64,000 nucleotides of DNA from Cytophaga hutchinsonii ATCC 33406 (GCF_000014145.1 NC_008255.1:2000001-2064000); one strand, 5' to 3'. Counted from the first letter of the stretch, positions 10,062 through 19,085 are shown. Notes: generated by a model not told the origin, from the sequence alone. Translations and numbers: made by a program.

Positions 10062-10220
10062 AATTACAACTGTAATTTACAAATGTAATTACAGTTTACA
10101 TTTGTAATTACATTTGTAAACTGTATATGTATATAATTGTAAATCAATATATTAAATAAACATAGGTAAAGTTACAAAAGTAACATATAAAACTATTACA
10201 TTTGTAAATAGAATTTACAA
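10062..10220. promoter_or_regulatory. Operator/promoter array of a 12-mer upstream of the XRE gene
   Basis: The exact 12-mer TTACATTTGTAA occurs at 10096-10107, 10108-10119 (tandem) and 10196-10207, with its reverse complement at 10077-10088. An 11/12 match lies at 9838-9849. Each copy contains TACATTTG, a perfect Bacteroidota -7 box. Further dyads are AATTACA/TGTAATT at 10062-10077 and GTTAC/GTAAC at 10171-10184. The last copy leads into TTGTAAAT-AG-ATTTACAA just before the ATG. The arrangement suggests repressor binding over promoters, probably autoregulation by the adjacent HTH protein. Confidence 0.6.
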
Positions 10221-10221
10221 C

Positions 10222-10917
10222 ATGGAAGAATCAATTGTAGAGCGAGTCCTTGTACTGATAAAGGATTATGGGCTCACAGCCTCCGAATTTGCTGATAAAA
10301 TCGATGTACAGCGCTCCAGTATGTCGCATTTAGTCTCAGGAAGAAATAAACCCAGTCTGGATTTCATTCAGAAGATATTAAACAATTTTTCAGACATCAA
10401 CCCTACTTGGCTTATTATGGGAACAGGACCGATGAAGCAATTAGATTTATTCGATATTAAAGGAGATGTAGCGCCTACAGAGCCCATACCTGCAGAAAAA
10501 TTTAAATCAGAGACAGCCGTACAACCGGTTACAGAATTAATTACTGCGGAACAAGAATCAGCTTTTAGTGAGCCCGCTAAAGTTGTTTATGCACAAACTG
10601 CTCCTGCACCGGTAGCATTGCCGGAACCACCTGTACAGCATGTTGCGCTTGAGCGAGAAGAAGTTTTGATACAACCTCAAATAACCGCTTCTGTACCTCT
10701 GATCCCTCCGGTAACCATTCCTGAATCACCAGTGATTCAGCCAGCTGCTGCTGCACCGGTTACGCCTCAAATCCCACCTCCGGCAGCTGCACCAACACCC
10801 GTTATTCCCGCTGAAACTGCTTTTTTTACAGAAAAATCTACTCAAAATGATAAAAAAGTCGTAAAAATTGTCTTCTTTTATTCTGATAATACTTTTGAGA
10901 CATTTAATCCACAATAA
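10222..10917 (+). CDS. XRE/CI-type HTH regulator with Pro/Ala-rich linker
   Basis: A 231-residue protein with an N-terminal Cro/CI-type helix-turn-helix (about residues 8-62: TASEFADKIDVQRSSMSHLVSGRNKPSLDF). The short segment NPTWLIMGTGPMKQ after it is typical of phage-repressor-like HTH proteins in Bacteroidota. A long low-complexity linker rich in Pro, Ala and Val (about 80-205) follows, then a conserved-looking tail, VVKIVFFYSDNTFETFNPQ. There is no peptidase or ligand domain, so the way it is induced is unknown. It is preceded by a dense operator-like array and followed 34 nt later by a small lipoprotein gene. Confidence 0.88.
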   Translation: MEESIVERVLVLIKDYGLTASEFADKIDVQRSSMSHLVSGRNKPSLDFIQKILNNFSDINPTWLIMGTGPMKQLDLFDIKGDVAPTEPIPAEKFKSETAVQPVTELITAEQESAFSEPAKVVYAQTAPAPVALPEPPVQHVALEREEVLIQPQITASVPLIPPVTIPESPVIQPAAAAPVTPQIPPPAAAPTPVIPAETAFFTEKSTQNDKKVVKIVFFYSDNTFETFNPQ

Positions 10918-10951
10918 TATCCGTAATCAACTCTCAAATAAAATATTCAAA

Positions 10952-11272
10952 ATGCTCAGATTCAACAGTTTAATTTTTATTATTTTCCTTTTCATATGTT
11001 CTTGTAAATCTGAAAAGGAAAAACGTATGGCCTCCCAATCTGAAAAGAAGGTCAAGATTATTAAACATAAAAATCAAAACCCTACTCTTGAGAACAGTGA
11101 CTTTTTATATAATACTGAAAGTGAGGAAGAATTAAAAAAACATTATAAAAAGCACCATAGTAAACGAAAAGAATTAGATAAATACCAGCCGTCCAGAAGA
11201 AGTAAGGATAACCTGGAATATGAGAATCAGAGCAGAAAGAAAAAGGCTAAGGCTCCACAAACGTACTATTAA
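10952..11272 (+). CDS. Small basic lipoprotein, function unknown
   Basis: I start at ATG 10952, giving 106 residues. The protein opens with MLRFNSLIFIIFLFICSCKSE: a hydrophobic signal with a lipobox-like ICSC and cleavage before Cys. The mature part is very hydrophilic and Lys/Glu/Ser-rich, without a recognisable domain, and is probably disordered. A longer frame begins upstream at 10868 but would overlap the XRE gene and hide the signal peptide. It shares the strand and a 34-nt spacer with the XRE regulator, so co-transcription is likely. A bidirectional terminator follows. Confidence 0.75.
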   Translation: MLRFNSLIFIIFLFICSCKSEKEKRMASQSEKKVKIIKHKNQNPTLENSDFLYNTESEEELKKHYKKHHSKRKELDKYQPSRRSKDNLEYENQSRKKKAKAPQTYY

Positions 11273-11307
11273 GCAACGGTGCTCTAACTTATTTAGAAAA
11301 ACCTAAT

Positions 11308-11343
11308 AAAAAAGCCTTCTCTAATTAAAGAGAAGGCTTTTTT
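11308..11343. terminator. Bidirectional terminator
   Basis: AAAAAAGCCTTCTCT (11308-11322) pairs with the mirror arm 11329-11343 around AATTAA. The A run on the left and T run on the right let it end transcription from both sides, serving the lipoprotein gene (+) and the PorE-like gene (-). Confidence 0.9.
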
Positions 11344-11360
11344 ATAGATCCAATCAGAAC

Positions 11361-13283
11361 TTATTCATTGCTTAGAATCTTCACTTCTGTTCTTCTGTTC
11401 TGCTGCTTATGTTCAGGCGTATCGTTCAGTTCTATTGGTTTCGTTTCCCCATACCCTTTCCAGGTTAATCTGTTTGGGTTAATTCCGCCTTTTTTAATCA
11501 GATAATCTACCACAGCCTTTGCTCTGTTGTCGGATAAAACCATATTGTGGTCGTCATTACCATCTGAATCGGTATGTCCTGACAATTCTATTTTCAAATT
11601 CGGATTGTGTCTTAATATATCCACGAGTTTATCTAATTCCTGAACAGACTCCGGTCTCAGTGTGGCTTTATCTACATCAAAAAATACATTTCTAAGAATG
11701 ATTGACGTGTTTACTTTCAATTTATTCATACAAATAGTATCTATCAGTTCAATATACCCATCCTGTTTTGGGAAGTTAATATTTTTAGATTCAAACAGAT
11801 ATCCCGAAGCTTCTACTGAAATGCCGTAATTTTTACCCGCTGGTAATGAGATTGTATATTTTCCTGTAAAGCTGTTCGAATTGTATACGCCTACAATTTT
11901 CTGTGTATGTAAATCTGTTACAAAAATGGTTGCCGTAACCGGGTGATGATCGTCGCAGGCAACAATCTGTCCTTTAAACAGTACTGTTGGTGCTTTAGGA
12001 GCCGATTCACGCTCTAATACATAGATATCTTTTTCTCCGTAGCCACCAGCCCGTTCAGAAGAGAAATAGGCTCTTTTACCATCTGCAGACCACACAAAAA
12101 ATACATCATCGTCTGCTGTATTGATCGGGTATCCGATATTCTGAGGCGTAGTCAGGATTTCACCTGTTTCAATATCGATGGTACAATAAAAGATATCGTA
12201 GCCGCCCATAGATTTATGGCCTTTAGAGCTGAAATATAATGTTTTGCCATCTGCATGAATAAATGGCGCATCTTCATCATGAATTGTGTTAATAGACGGG
12301 CCTAATAAAATTGCCGGGCCATAATCGCCGTTGTCTTTCATACGAACCATGTAAATATCTGTACCACCCAAACCACCTTTACGGTTACTGGTAAAGAAGA
12401 TTGCCTTTTCATCGGCTGAAATAGATGCGCTTGGCTCCCAGTAAGGTGTATTGATTGTGTTGCCTAAGCGTTGAGGTTTTTCCCAAACTTCTCCTTTTAA
12501 TGTACTCGAATATAAATCACCACCGTCTGTACCGGAATGACGATACATGATCAGTTCCATACCATCCGGAGATAGGGCCACACAGGCGTCATGTGATTCG
12601 GTGTTGATGCCATTACCGATGTCAACAGGTTCAGACCAAAGTGTGTCGTTTAATCTGCTTGACTGGTAAATATCTTCGAAATAAAAACCATCTTCGAGGT
12701 CTTTACCACCACCCGTTGTACTAGGCCTTCTGGATGTAAACAGCAACTCTGTTTCATCGGCAGAAATTACAGGTACATAATCCGGATATGGAGAGTTAAT
12801 TACAGGGCCAAGGTTTCGTATTTTTACTTTAACAGGGGTTTTCACTAACTCAATACCATTTTTGCAGTTCGCAATATATTGATGCATTTCAAAATATTCA
12901 GGTTCGTCTGCATCTAATGTTTGCTGGTATTCGCGGTATAAAGCAATGGCTGCTTCAAATTTATGCTGTAAATGAAAACAACGTGCGTAATAAAAAGTTA
13001 TAATGGGGTCTTTACTTCCTACTTTAGCATTATCCAGGTATGGAAAGGCATTTAATTCATGCCCGATCTGGAAATAGCATTTTGCAATATTGAATGCCAG
13101 TTTATAATCGGTGGTATCTACTTTCCAGGCTTCCAGAAAAAAGGGAAGCGCCTGATGATACTCTTCCATGTCAATATGTTCCTTACCTTTCTTTATGTTT
13201 TTATCATAATTTCCAGGAATTACCTGTCCAGAAACTTGTCCGTAAAAAAGACAACACAACACCAAAAACAGATATTTTTTCAT
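11361..13283 (-). CDS. PorE-like envelope protein: TPR, PD40 propeller, carboxypeptidase-like domain, OmpA
   Basis: A 640-residue exported protein with a signal peptide (MKKYLFLVLCCLFYGQVSG). Order of domains: TPR-like helices (about 25-130); five or so PD40/WD40-like propeller blades, with repeated SADxxxxxFTS and HADGKTLYFSS motifs (165-400); a carboxypeptidase regulatory-like beta domain (425-500); and a C-terminal OmpA peptidoglycan-binding domain (LSGHTDSDG...NRAKAVVDYLIKKG...KGYGETKP, about 525-640). This is the architecture of PorE, which anchors the type IX secretion machinery to peptidoglycan. OmpA/PD40 proteins are numerous in Bacteroidota, so a T9SS role is inference. A same-architecture paralogue lies at 14128-16059. 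Confidence 0.85.
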   Translation of the reverse strand: MKKYLFLVLCCLFYGQVSGQVIPGNYDKNIKKGKEHIDMEEYHQALPFFLEAWKVDTTDYKLAFNIAKCYFQIGHELNAFPYLDNAKVGSKDPIITFYYARCFHLQHKFEAAIALYREYQQTLDADEPEYFEMHQYIANCKNGIELVKTPVKVKIRNLGPVINSPYPDYVPVISADETELLFTSRRPSTTGGGKDLEDGFYFEDIYQSSRLNDTLWSEPVDIGNGINTESHDACVALSPDGMELIMYRHSGTDGGDLYSSTLKGEVWEKPQRLGNTINTPYWEPSASISADEKAIFFTSNRKGGLGGTDIYMVRMKDNGDYGPAILLGPSINTIHDEDAPFIHADGKTLYFSSKGHKSMGGYDIFYCTIDIETGEILTTPQNIGYPINTADDDVFFVWSADGKRAYFSSERAGGYGEKDIYVLERESAPKAPTVLFKGQIVACDDHHPVTATIFVTDLHTQKIVGVYNSNSFTGKYTISLPAGKNYGISVEASGYLFESKNINFPKQDGYIELIDTICMNKLKVNTSIILRNVFFDVDKATLRPESVQELDKLVDILRHNPNLKIELSGHTDSDGNDDHNMVLSDNRAKAVVDYLIKKGGINPNRLTWKGYGETKPIELNDTPEHKQQNRRTEVKILSNE

Positions 13284-13327
13284 CTCAATTCAACTAATTT
13301 AAATACAAGTTAATATAAATATGAGAC

Positions 13328-13360
13328 AAAAAAAAGAGCCTCTTTTACAGAGACTCTTTT
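13328..13360 (-). terminator. Terminator of the 123-residue exported protein gene
   Basis: AAAAGAG-C-CTC (13332-13342) pairs with GAG-A-CTCTTTT (13350-13360), with one mismatch. On the minus strand the stem is followed by a long T run. Confidence 0.75.
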
Positions 13361-13383
13361 AAGTGACTAATAATTAGATAAAT

Positions 13384-13755
13384 CTAATATTGTAGATATA
13401 ATTTCTGTTCTTTTCTTGTCACAAAATGCACTTTTACAACCCCTTGCATATCTGCCAGTTGAACATTCTTAAATTTCTTACCGTTTAATCTCTTTGTGAT
13501 GTATTCTTTTAATTCAGCATTAGAAGTTGAAACATCTTTAATATGCATGACATTATTCGCATCTACATCATATGAAATCATCACGGATTGATTTGCGCCA
13601 TTTAATAAATGCGTTGGATTACCTATAAGTGTGTTTATTCGCTGACTAACAGCAGTCTTCTTATCTTTAGAAACTGTTTTAGCCGTTGGATTGAAAGCAA
13701 ATGCACCTGTTATCATTAAAAGGGCAGAGATGAATAAAGACGTTATATTTTTCAT
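13384..13755 (-). CDS. Small exported protein of unknown function
   Basis: 123 residues with a clear Sec signal peptide (MKNITSLFISALLMITGAFA). The mature part has a compact alpha/beta pattern (VMISYDVDANNVMHIKDVST...ELKEYITKRLNGKKF...GVVKVHFVTRK). It resembles the small periplasmic TonB-C-like proteins common in Bacteroidota, but I do not recognise a named family. It is transcribed from its own promoter region and ends at a terminator. It sits between the two PorE-like genes on the same strand, opposite a tiny exported-protein gene at 13938. Confidence 0.75.
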   Translation of the reverse strand: MKNITSLFISALLMITGAFAFNPTAKTVSKDKKTAVSQRINTLIGNPTHLLNGANQSVMISYDVDANNVMHIKDVSTSNAELKEYITKRLNGKKFKNVQLADMQGVVKVHFVTRKEQKLYLQY

Positions 13756-13937
13756 GGCTTTACAATTATTTAATGATGAATTAACAATTTAATAACATTG
13801 AATATATAAATGTAACGAATGAAATGGTATAAAGTTTACAAAAGTATGTTAAGTTTTTACAGGATTATAAAATAAAATACCAATAAAATTATGTTATTAA
13901 GTAAAATATTGCTATTTTAGTAGCATAAATACTAGAA

Positions 13938-14090
13938 ATGATGAGAAAAATCGTATACATATTAACAGTAGTATTTGCATTATCAGCGATTGGTGCATCC
14001 GCTACACCTGGAAAGCCTGCCGGTAAACATAAAAGCCATAAAAAAGCTAAAAAGAAAAAATCTGGCTACATGTTTGATTTTCAACATTAA
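13938..14090 (+). CDS. 50-residue exported, Lys/His-rich peptide
   Basis: A short gene with a signal peptide-like start (MMRKIVYILTVVFALSAIGASA) and a mature part of about 28 residues. It is dominated by Lys, His and Gly (GKHKSHKKAKKKKSGY) and ends FDFQH. Start and stop are clean, the frame is supported by a classical signal sequence, and a strong terminator follows 5 nt after the stop. The start could be the first or second ATG (13938 or 13941). No function is recognisable; a metal-binding or envelope-associated role would be a guess. It runs opposite to the flanking PorE-like genes. Confidence 0.65.
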   Translation: MMRKIVYILTVVFALSAIGASATPGKPAGKHKSHKKAKKKKSGYMFDFQH

Positions 14091-14094
14091 TATA

Positions 14095-14126
14095 AAAAGG
14101 GCGATGTAACAATCGCCCTTTTTTCT
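14095..14126. terminator. Bidirectional terminator between the 50-residue gene and the second PorE-like gene
   Basis: AAAAGGGCGAT (14095-14105) pairs perfectly with ATCGCCCTTTT (14112-14122), with T runs on both sides. It closes both convergent genes. Confidence 0.9.
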
Positions 14127-14127
14127 T

Positions 14128-16059
14128 TTATAATATTTTTATTTCCAACCGTCTGTTTTTTTGACGCCCTTCTTCTGAATTATTATCTGCTACAGGACTA
14201 GCGGCTCCATATCCTTTATACGTAATTCCTGCTGGTTTAATTCCGTGTTGTATTAAATAATCATAAACGGCTTTTGCACGCATAGCTGACAGTTTCAGGT
14301 TAGCCTCTGCTGTACCAACATTATCGGTGTATCCGGCCAGTTCAACGCGTTGTGCGGGATTAATCTGAATAAAATTAATAAGCTTTTTCAATTCACTGAT
14401 TGATTTTTCTTCCAATTGATATGAATTGGTTTGAAAGAAAATATTATTGAGTGTTACGTGTGAACCAGATATAATAGGTGTGAGATAAATATCCAATGTA
14501 AGTGCATCAAAACTCGTTGGATTTTTATAATTAACGTTCAGTGATTCGAATAAGTATTTATTTCTGTTTACATATACGGCATACTCCTTTCCTTCTGTAA
14601 TAACAATGGTATATTCACCTGTAATACTATCTGACTGAACAGCCTGTGTGACTGTGTTTGTTTCAATATCAACCAATTCAACACGTGCGCCCAATGGCTT
14701 CTTTGTTTGCTTGTCATAAATATGGCCTTTAGCAAACGTACTTATCCTGCCCGGCTTTAATGATTGAGGAACATCGAACTCGTACAAAAATATTCTGCTG
14801 TTGTAGTTAACATTTGTACCATCAAATCTGGAGTAATATCCTTTGGCGCCATCTACGGTAATGAATAACGTTTCATCATTGGCGTAGGTATTTAATGGAT
14901 AACCGATATTCTTTGGTACAGCCCAGGTTGTATCGTTGCCGGTTGTATAAAAAATATCCAGCCCCCCCATGCCTAATAAACCATTGGATGAAAAATACAA
15001 GGTTGTGCCGTCGGCATGGATGAATGGCGAAAATTCTGTACCGCTTGTATTTACTGATGATCCTGCATTTTGTGCAGGCGACCAGATACCCTTTTCATCC
15101 AAATGCGTCACATAAATATCCTCCTTTCCAAACCCTCCTTTACGTGCTGAAACAAAATACAAGGTTCGGCCATCTGCCGATAAACTCGGGTGCGAATCCC
15201 AGGAAGTACTGTTTACTGCAGGCCCTAAATTTGTTGGTTTAGACCATACATTGTTTACTTTTTTTGAAATGTAAATATCACAGGATCCTAATCCGTCTGC
15301 TTTGCCGCAACCTACAAATACCAGGGAATTTCCATCCATGGAGATGGAGCACGTTCCTTCATTTTCTTTTGAATTGATGTTATCGGATATGGAGACAGGT
15401 TCAGACCATTTGCCGTTTACATAAGAAGAAGTAACGATATTTTCATCATCCTGCCTGGATAAACCGGATAGTGTGGTATAATAAAGTGTTTTACCATCCG
15501 CGGTAAGTACCGGATGAGACTGCGCGAAGGCAGTATTGATAGGCGGTGTCATTAATACCGGTTTAAAATCTACCGGATGTTTCATCATATCAATTGCAAA
15601 ATCACATTTAGCAATATATACAGGAGTTTGCTCTTTAATTTTTTTATCGCCGGATTGAACATTTAGTGCATAGCCAAAATAGCGTTTCGCACGTACATAC
15701 TCCCCTTCATTATACGATAATTCCCCTGCTGTAAAATACGCTCCGGCAAAGGCTTTAACACTGGGGTCCAGATCCGCTCCTTTACAAAAATATCGTGCTG
15801 CAGCTGTTTTATTTCCCATAGCCATGTACATAGACCCGACTTTATAATACGCTTCTACAAAGCCTGTATCCTTTTGTATAACAGCATCAAGCACATTGAT
15901 TGCTTCGTTCCATCTGCGCTGCTGCTGTAAGAGCTCGGCTTCCTGATACGCGGAGATTGATTTCTTGTTTTTTGTATGATAGGTAGTGGTTTGTGCAACT
16001 GAAAAAACACTAAACAACGCCATGCAAATAGTTATGCTGATTACTTTATTAAAACTCAT
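14128..16059 (-). CDS. Second PorE-like protein: TPR, PD40 propeller, carboxypeptidase-like domain, OmpA
   Basis: 643 residues with a signal peptide (start MSFNKVISITICMALFSVFS). The domain order equals its neighbour at 11361: TPR repeats (about 35-150, EAYYKVGSMYMAMGNKTAAARYF); PD40 blades with SADGRTLYFVSARKGGFG, HADGTTLYFSSNGLLGMGG and similar (about 175-415); a carboxypeptidase regulatory-like domain (about 430-510); and OmpA-C (VELAGYTDNVGTAEANLKLS...KGYGAASPV). It is clearly a paralogue, but diverged, so the duplication is not recent. It probably links an outer-membrane or periplasmic machine to peptidoglycan; which machine is not shown by context. Confidence 0.85.
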   Translation of the reverse strand: MSFNKVISITICMALFSVFSVAQTTTYHTKNKKSISAYQEAELLQQQRRWNEAINVLDAVIQKDTGFVEAYYKVGSMYMAMGNKTAAARYFCKGADLDPSVKAFAGAYFTAGELSYNEGEYVRAKRYFGYALNVQSGDKKIKEQTPVYIAKCDFAIDMMKHPVDFKPVLMTPPINTAFAQSHPVLTADGKTLYYTTLSGLSRQDDENIVTSSYVNGKWSEPVSISDNINSKENEGTCSISMDGNSLVFVGCGKADGLGSCDIYISKKVNNVWSKPTNLGPAVNSTSWDSHPSLSADGRTLYFVSARKGGFGKEDIYVTHLDEKGIWSPAQNAGSSVNTSGTEFSPFIHADGTTLYFSSNGLLGMGGLDIFYTTGNDTTWAVPKNIGYPLNTYANDETLFITVDGAKGYYSRFDGTNVNYNSRIFLYEFDVPQSLKPGRISTFAKGHIYDKQTKKPLGARVELVDIETNTVTQAVQSDSITGEYTIVITEGKEYAVYVNRNKYLFESLNVNYKNPTSFDALTLDIYLTPIISGSHVTLNNIFFQTNSYQLEEKSISELKKLINFIQINPAQRVELAGYTDNVGTAEANLKLSAMRAKAVYDYLIQHGIKPAGITYKGYGAASPVADNNSEEGRQKNRRLEIKIL

Positions 16060-16186
16060 ATATTAAGGTTAAACACATATCTAATATAGCTAAACTTACT
16101 GAAAATTAATTTCTGTCAGCCGTATCCTGTCTAAAATATTAAAAATAGTAACTATCTTGTTTTTCAATACTATTTCATTGTTTTAC

Positions 16187-17473
16187 ATGCAGATCAGATC
16201 AATAAAAGATTATTCACCGTTTGCTCTTTTTTTACCGCTCCTTGTCCTGTACACCGCTTACGTATGTTATTTTCATACCGATCAGATGGAAGGAGATGAA
16301 ATGCGGTATATTCAGTTTGCAAAAAACCTGCTGCAAGGGTTTTATTCTCCTGCGTATCCGCATATTGACTTGATTAACGGTCCCGGTTATCCGATTGTGC
16401 TGATGCCATTTGCAGCATTGAGTACCCCATTGATTTTTATTACACTCTTTAATGCTGTTTTATATTATGTATCTGTAGTGTTTTTATTTAAGGCCATACA
16501 GCTAGTAACGCTTTCCTTTAAGGCAGCCTGTATAGCAGCATTATGCTGGGGTTTGAATATTCTTGCCTACCAGGAGATGCCGTGTATACTTACCGAATGC
16601 CTTACAGCATTTTTAATAAGTGCTTTCAGCTATCAGCTTATCCGTATTTATTCAACACCGGGCTTTACTTACAAAACTCTGTTACCGGCAGGTTTCACCT
16701 TTGGTTTTTTAATTCTTACTAAAGTGATCTTTGCGTATGTATTAGTGATCTTACTTGTATGCACAGGCATCTGTTATGTGCTGCGCAAACATTCTGACCT
16801 GATGTTAAAAATCGTTTGTATCTTCTCCTTTGCACTTCTTACCATTACCCCATATATTATTTATACTTATTCGTTAACAGGTAAGTTTTTTTATTTGAGC
16901 AGTGAAGGGGGCAAAGTATTGTATTGGATGACCTCGTTAGATGCTCATGAATACGGCGACTGGAACAACAATACCTTTACAGCCAACTGTTCGGAAACGT
17001 TCTGCAATGCAGATCTTATTGCTGTAAATCATGCTGCGGATATACAACAGATCAATGCGTGTAAAGATGTACTTGAAGCAGATGCGTTGTTTAAACACAT
17101 GGCTATTGAACATATTAAAACCAATCCGGTGAAATATATTAAAAACTGGTTTGCCAACATTGGCCGGTTATTATTTGGTTTTCCAGCTTCGTATTATTTT
17201 CAAAGCCCTGCTACGTTAGTGCGTATTTATATCAATTCCGTTTTGCTGCTGGCGCTGGTATATTCGTGTATTGCGGTTTTATGGAACTTGAAAAAAATAC
17301 CGGTGGAAATAAAGATACTGGCTGGTTTTTCAATGTGCTATTTAGTGTTAAGCTCCCTGTTCAGTGCGTATCCGAGGCAGTTTAATGTATTGGTGCCTGC
17401 GCTGCTGATCTGGATCACGTATATCCTTAAAAATACCGTAAAAATAGATCTTAAAATATCAGCCGGAAACTAA
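16187..17473 (+). CDS. Polytopic GT-C-type glycosyltransferase-like membrane protein
   Basis: 428 residues from ATG 16187 (MQIRSIKDYSPF); a longer frame from TTG 16157 is less likely. It has a first transmembrane helix, then the acidic first loop FHTDQMEGDEMRYIQFAKNLLQG, the position where GT-C glycosyltransferases (ArnT/PMT-like) carry their catalytic acid, and about nine more hydrophobic segments. The family would use a polyprenyl-phosphate sugar donor and act at the periplasmic face; donor and acceptor are unknown. It converges on queE and overlaps that gene's 3' end by 4 bp. Confidence 0.75.
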   Translation: MQIRSIKDYSPFALFLPLLVLYTAYVCYFHTDQMEGDEMRYIQFAKNLLQGFYSPAYPHIDLINGPGYPIVLMPFAALSTPLIFITLFNAVLYYVSVVFLFKAIQLVTLSFKAACIAALCWGLNILAYQEMPCILTECLTAFLISAFSYQLIRIYSTPGFTYKTLLPAGFTFGFLILTKVIFAYVLVILLVCTGICYVLRKHSDLMLKIVCIFSFALLTITPYIIYTYSLTGKFFYLSSEGGKVLYWMTSLDAHEYGDWNNNTFTANCSETFCNADLIAVNHAADIQQINACKDVLEADALFKHMAIEHIKTNPVKYIKNWFANIGRLLFGFPASYYFQSPATLVRIYINSVLLLALVYSCIAVLWNLKKIPVEIKILAGFSMCYLVLSSLFSAYPRQFNVLVPALLIWITYILKNTVKIDLKISAGN

Positions 17474-18087
17474 GGGATATTCATGAATTTGTGGATCTGC
17501 AGCGAAATTTCCCATTCCGGATTTTCTTTCACAAAAGAAATAATCTGCGGCAGCATTTCTTCCTGACGCGACCATTCAGGCTGTAAAAACAGCTTGCAGC
17601 CTTTTTTAAGTTTGGGTAAAAATGTTTTGGCCCATTCAATATCACTTGAATGAAATACAATAATCTTTAATTCATCGCAGGCTTCAATAACAGATGGTAA
17701 CGGCGCTTTAAACTTTTTCGGTGACAGACAGATCCAATCCCATTCGCCTGATAACGGATGTGCCCCGCTTGTTTCAATATGGTTTCTAAACCCCTCCTGC
17801 TTTAACTGTGCCGTAAGGTTTGTGAGATCATGCATTAACGGTTCTCCGCCCGTAATCACAGCGATACGGCCGGTAAAGGCTGACGCTTCGGCAACCATGT
17901 GTTCAATGGTTTGCATCGGATGCTGGGAAGCATCCCACGATTCTTTTACATCACACCAATGACAGCCCACGTCGCAACCTGCAAGGCGGATAAAGTACGC
18001 TGCTCTGCCCTGGTAATGCCCTTCCCCCTGGATGGTGTAAAAGGATTCCATGACAGGCAAGGATTGTATGGATGTAGAAATGTGCAA
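17470..18087 (-). CDS. queE: 7-carboxy-7-deazaguanine synthase (radical SAM)
   Basis: Converts 6-carboxytetrahydropterin to 7-carboxy-7-deazaguanine in queuosine precursor synthesis. The 205-residue length is normal. The radical SAM cluster ligands are C38, C42 and C45 in GCDVGCHWCD (CX3CX2C). The substrate-facing VMESFYTIQGEG motif precedes them, and the GGEPLMH SAM-binding motif follows. No other queuosine genes (queC, queD, queF) are in the window. Its 3' end overlaps the convergent glycosyltransferase gene by 4 bp. Confidence 0.94.
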   Translation of the reverse strand: MHISTSIQSLPVMESFYTIQGEGHYQGRAAYFIRLAGCDVGCHWCDVKESWDASQHPMQTIEHMVAEASAFTGRIAVITGGEPLMHDLTNLTAQLKQEGFRNHIETSGAHPLSGEWDWICLSPKKFKAPLPSVIEACDELKIIVFHSSDIEWAKTFLPKLKKGCKLFLQPEWSRQEEMLPQIISFVKENPEWEISLQIHKFMNIP

Positions 18088-18206
18088 TATATATATGTTT
18101 ATGGCTGTCTAAACCTCTAAGGATTTCAATAGTTAGAATTATTAAAATCAATTGTGCATTTTAATCCCTGGAGGTTTCGAACCAAGTCTTAGACGATAAG
18201 CTCTAT

Positions 18207-19079
18207 TTATTTTAAAGCCGCTGCCTGCAGTGTATTCATTAATAGTGAAGCTATGGTCATAGGACCTACGCCGCCCGGTACAGGCGAAATATACGAAGTT
18301 TTGGGAGCAACTTCATCAAACTTCACATCTCCCAATAATCTGAACCCGGATTTTTTTGTAGCATCATCAATACGGTGGATACCAACATCCACTACAACCG
18401 CGCCTTCTTTAACCATATCCGCTGTTACAAATTCCGGCTTACCGATGGCAACAATTAATATATCTGCCTGAAGAGTCAGTTCTTTTAAATTCTTTGTGCG
18501 GGAATGCACCATGGTTACCGTTGCGTTACCGGGGTTGGTATTACGCGCCATCAAGATGCTCATGGGAGAGCCAACAATATGACTTCTGCCCATTACCACG
18601 CAGTGTTTACCGGAAGTCTCAATGCCGTTGCGTTCCAGTAACTGCATAATGCCGTAAGGTGTAGCAGGCAGATAGGTTGGTAAATTCAACACCATCCGGC
18701 CTAAGCTTGTCGGGTGAAAGCCATCCACATCTTTATCCGGAGAAATGGCTTCCGTTACTTTTTGTTCATCGATGTGTTTGGGTAAAGGCAATTGAACAAT
18801 ATATCCATCAATGTCTTTGTCTGCATTTATTTCTGCAACTTTCGCAAGCAAATCAGCTTCCGTAATTGTTTCAGGAAGTTTAACCAGTGTTGATTTGAAT
18901 CCAACCAGTTCACATGCTTTCACCTTTGCATTCACATAGGTAACAGCAGCACCGCTATCGCCTACCAATACAGCAGCTAAATGCGGGATCTTACCACCTT
19001 TAGCTTTTATAGCTTCAACTTTTGTCTTCAGTTCTTCCTTGATCTGATCGGAAGTGATTTTACCGTCTAGTAATTGCAT
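18207..19079 (-). CDS. folD: Methylenetetrahydrofolate dehydrogenase/cyclohydrolase
   Basis: Interconverts 5,10-methylene-THF, 5,10-methenyl-THF and 10-formyl-THF in one-carbon metabolism. The 290 residues match the family. Recognisable are [11 protein letters not shown] with the catalytic Tyr/Lys pair, the VQLPLPKH motif, [11 protein letters not shown], the Rossmann-type [14 protein letters not shown] and the C-terminal [16 protein letters not shown]. It lies upstream of queE on the same strand with a 119-bp gap, and downstream of lepA, beyond a repeat-rich spacer. Confidence 0.97.
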   Translation of the reverse strand: MQLLDGKITSDQIKEELKTKVEAIKAKGGKIPHLAAVLVGDSGAAVTYVNAKVKACELVGFKSTLVKLPETITEADLLAKVAEINADKDIDGYIVQLPLPKHIDEQKVTEAISPDKDVDGFHPTSLGRMVLNLPTYLPATPYGIMQLLERNGIETSGKHCVVMGRSHIVGSPMSILMARNTNPGNATVTMVHSRTKNLKELTLQADILIVAIGKPEFVTADMVKEGAVVVDVGIHRIDDATKKSGFRLLGDVKFDEVAPKTSYISPVPGGVGPMTIASLLMNTLQAAALK

Positions 19080-19085
19080 AGATGC

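Noticed and set aside
18160-18185. tRNA T-arm-like GGTTCGAAACC (minus strand) after the queE start
   Set aside because: No acceptor, D or anticodon stem can be built around it; only the short palindromic loop is present.
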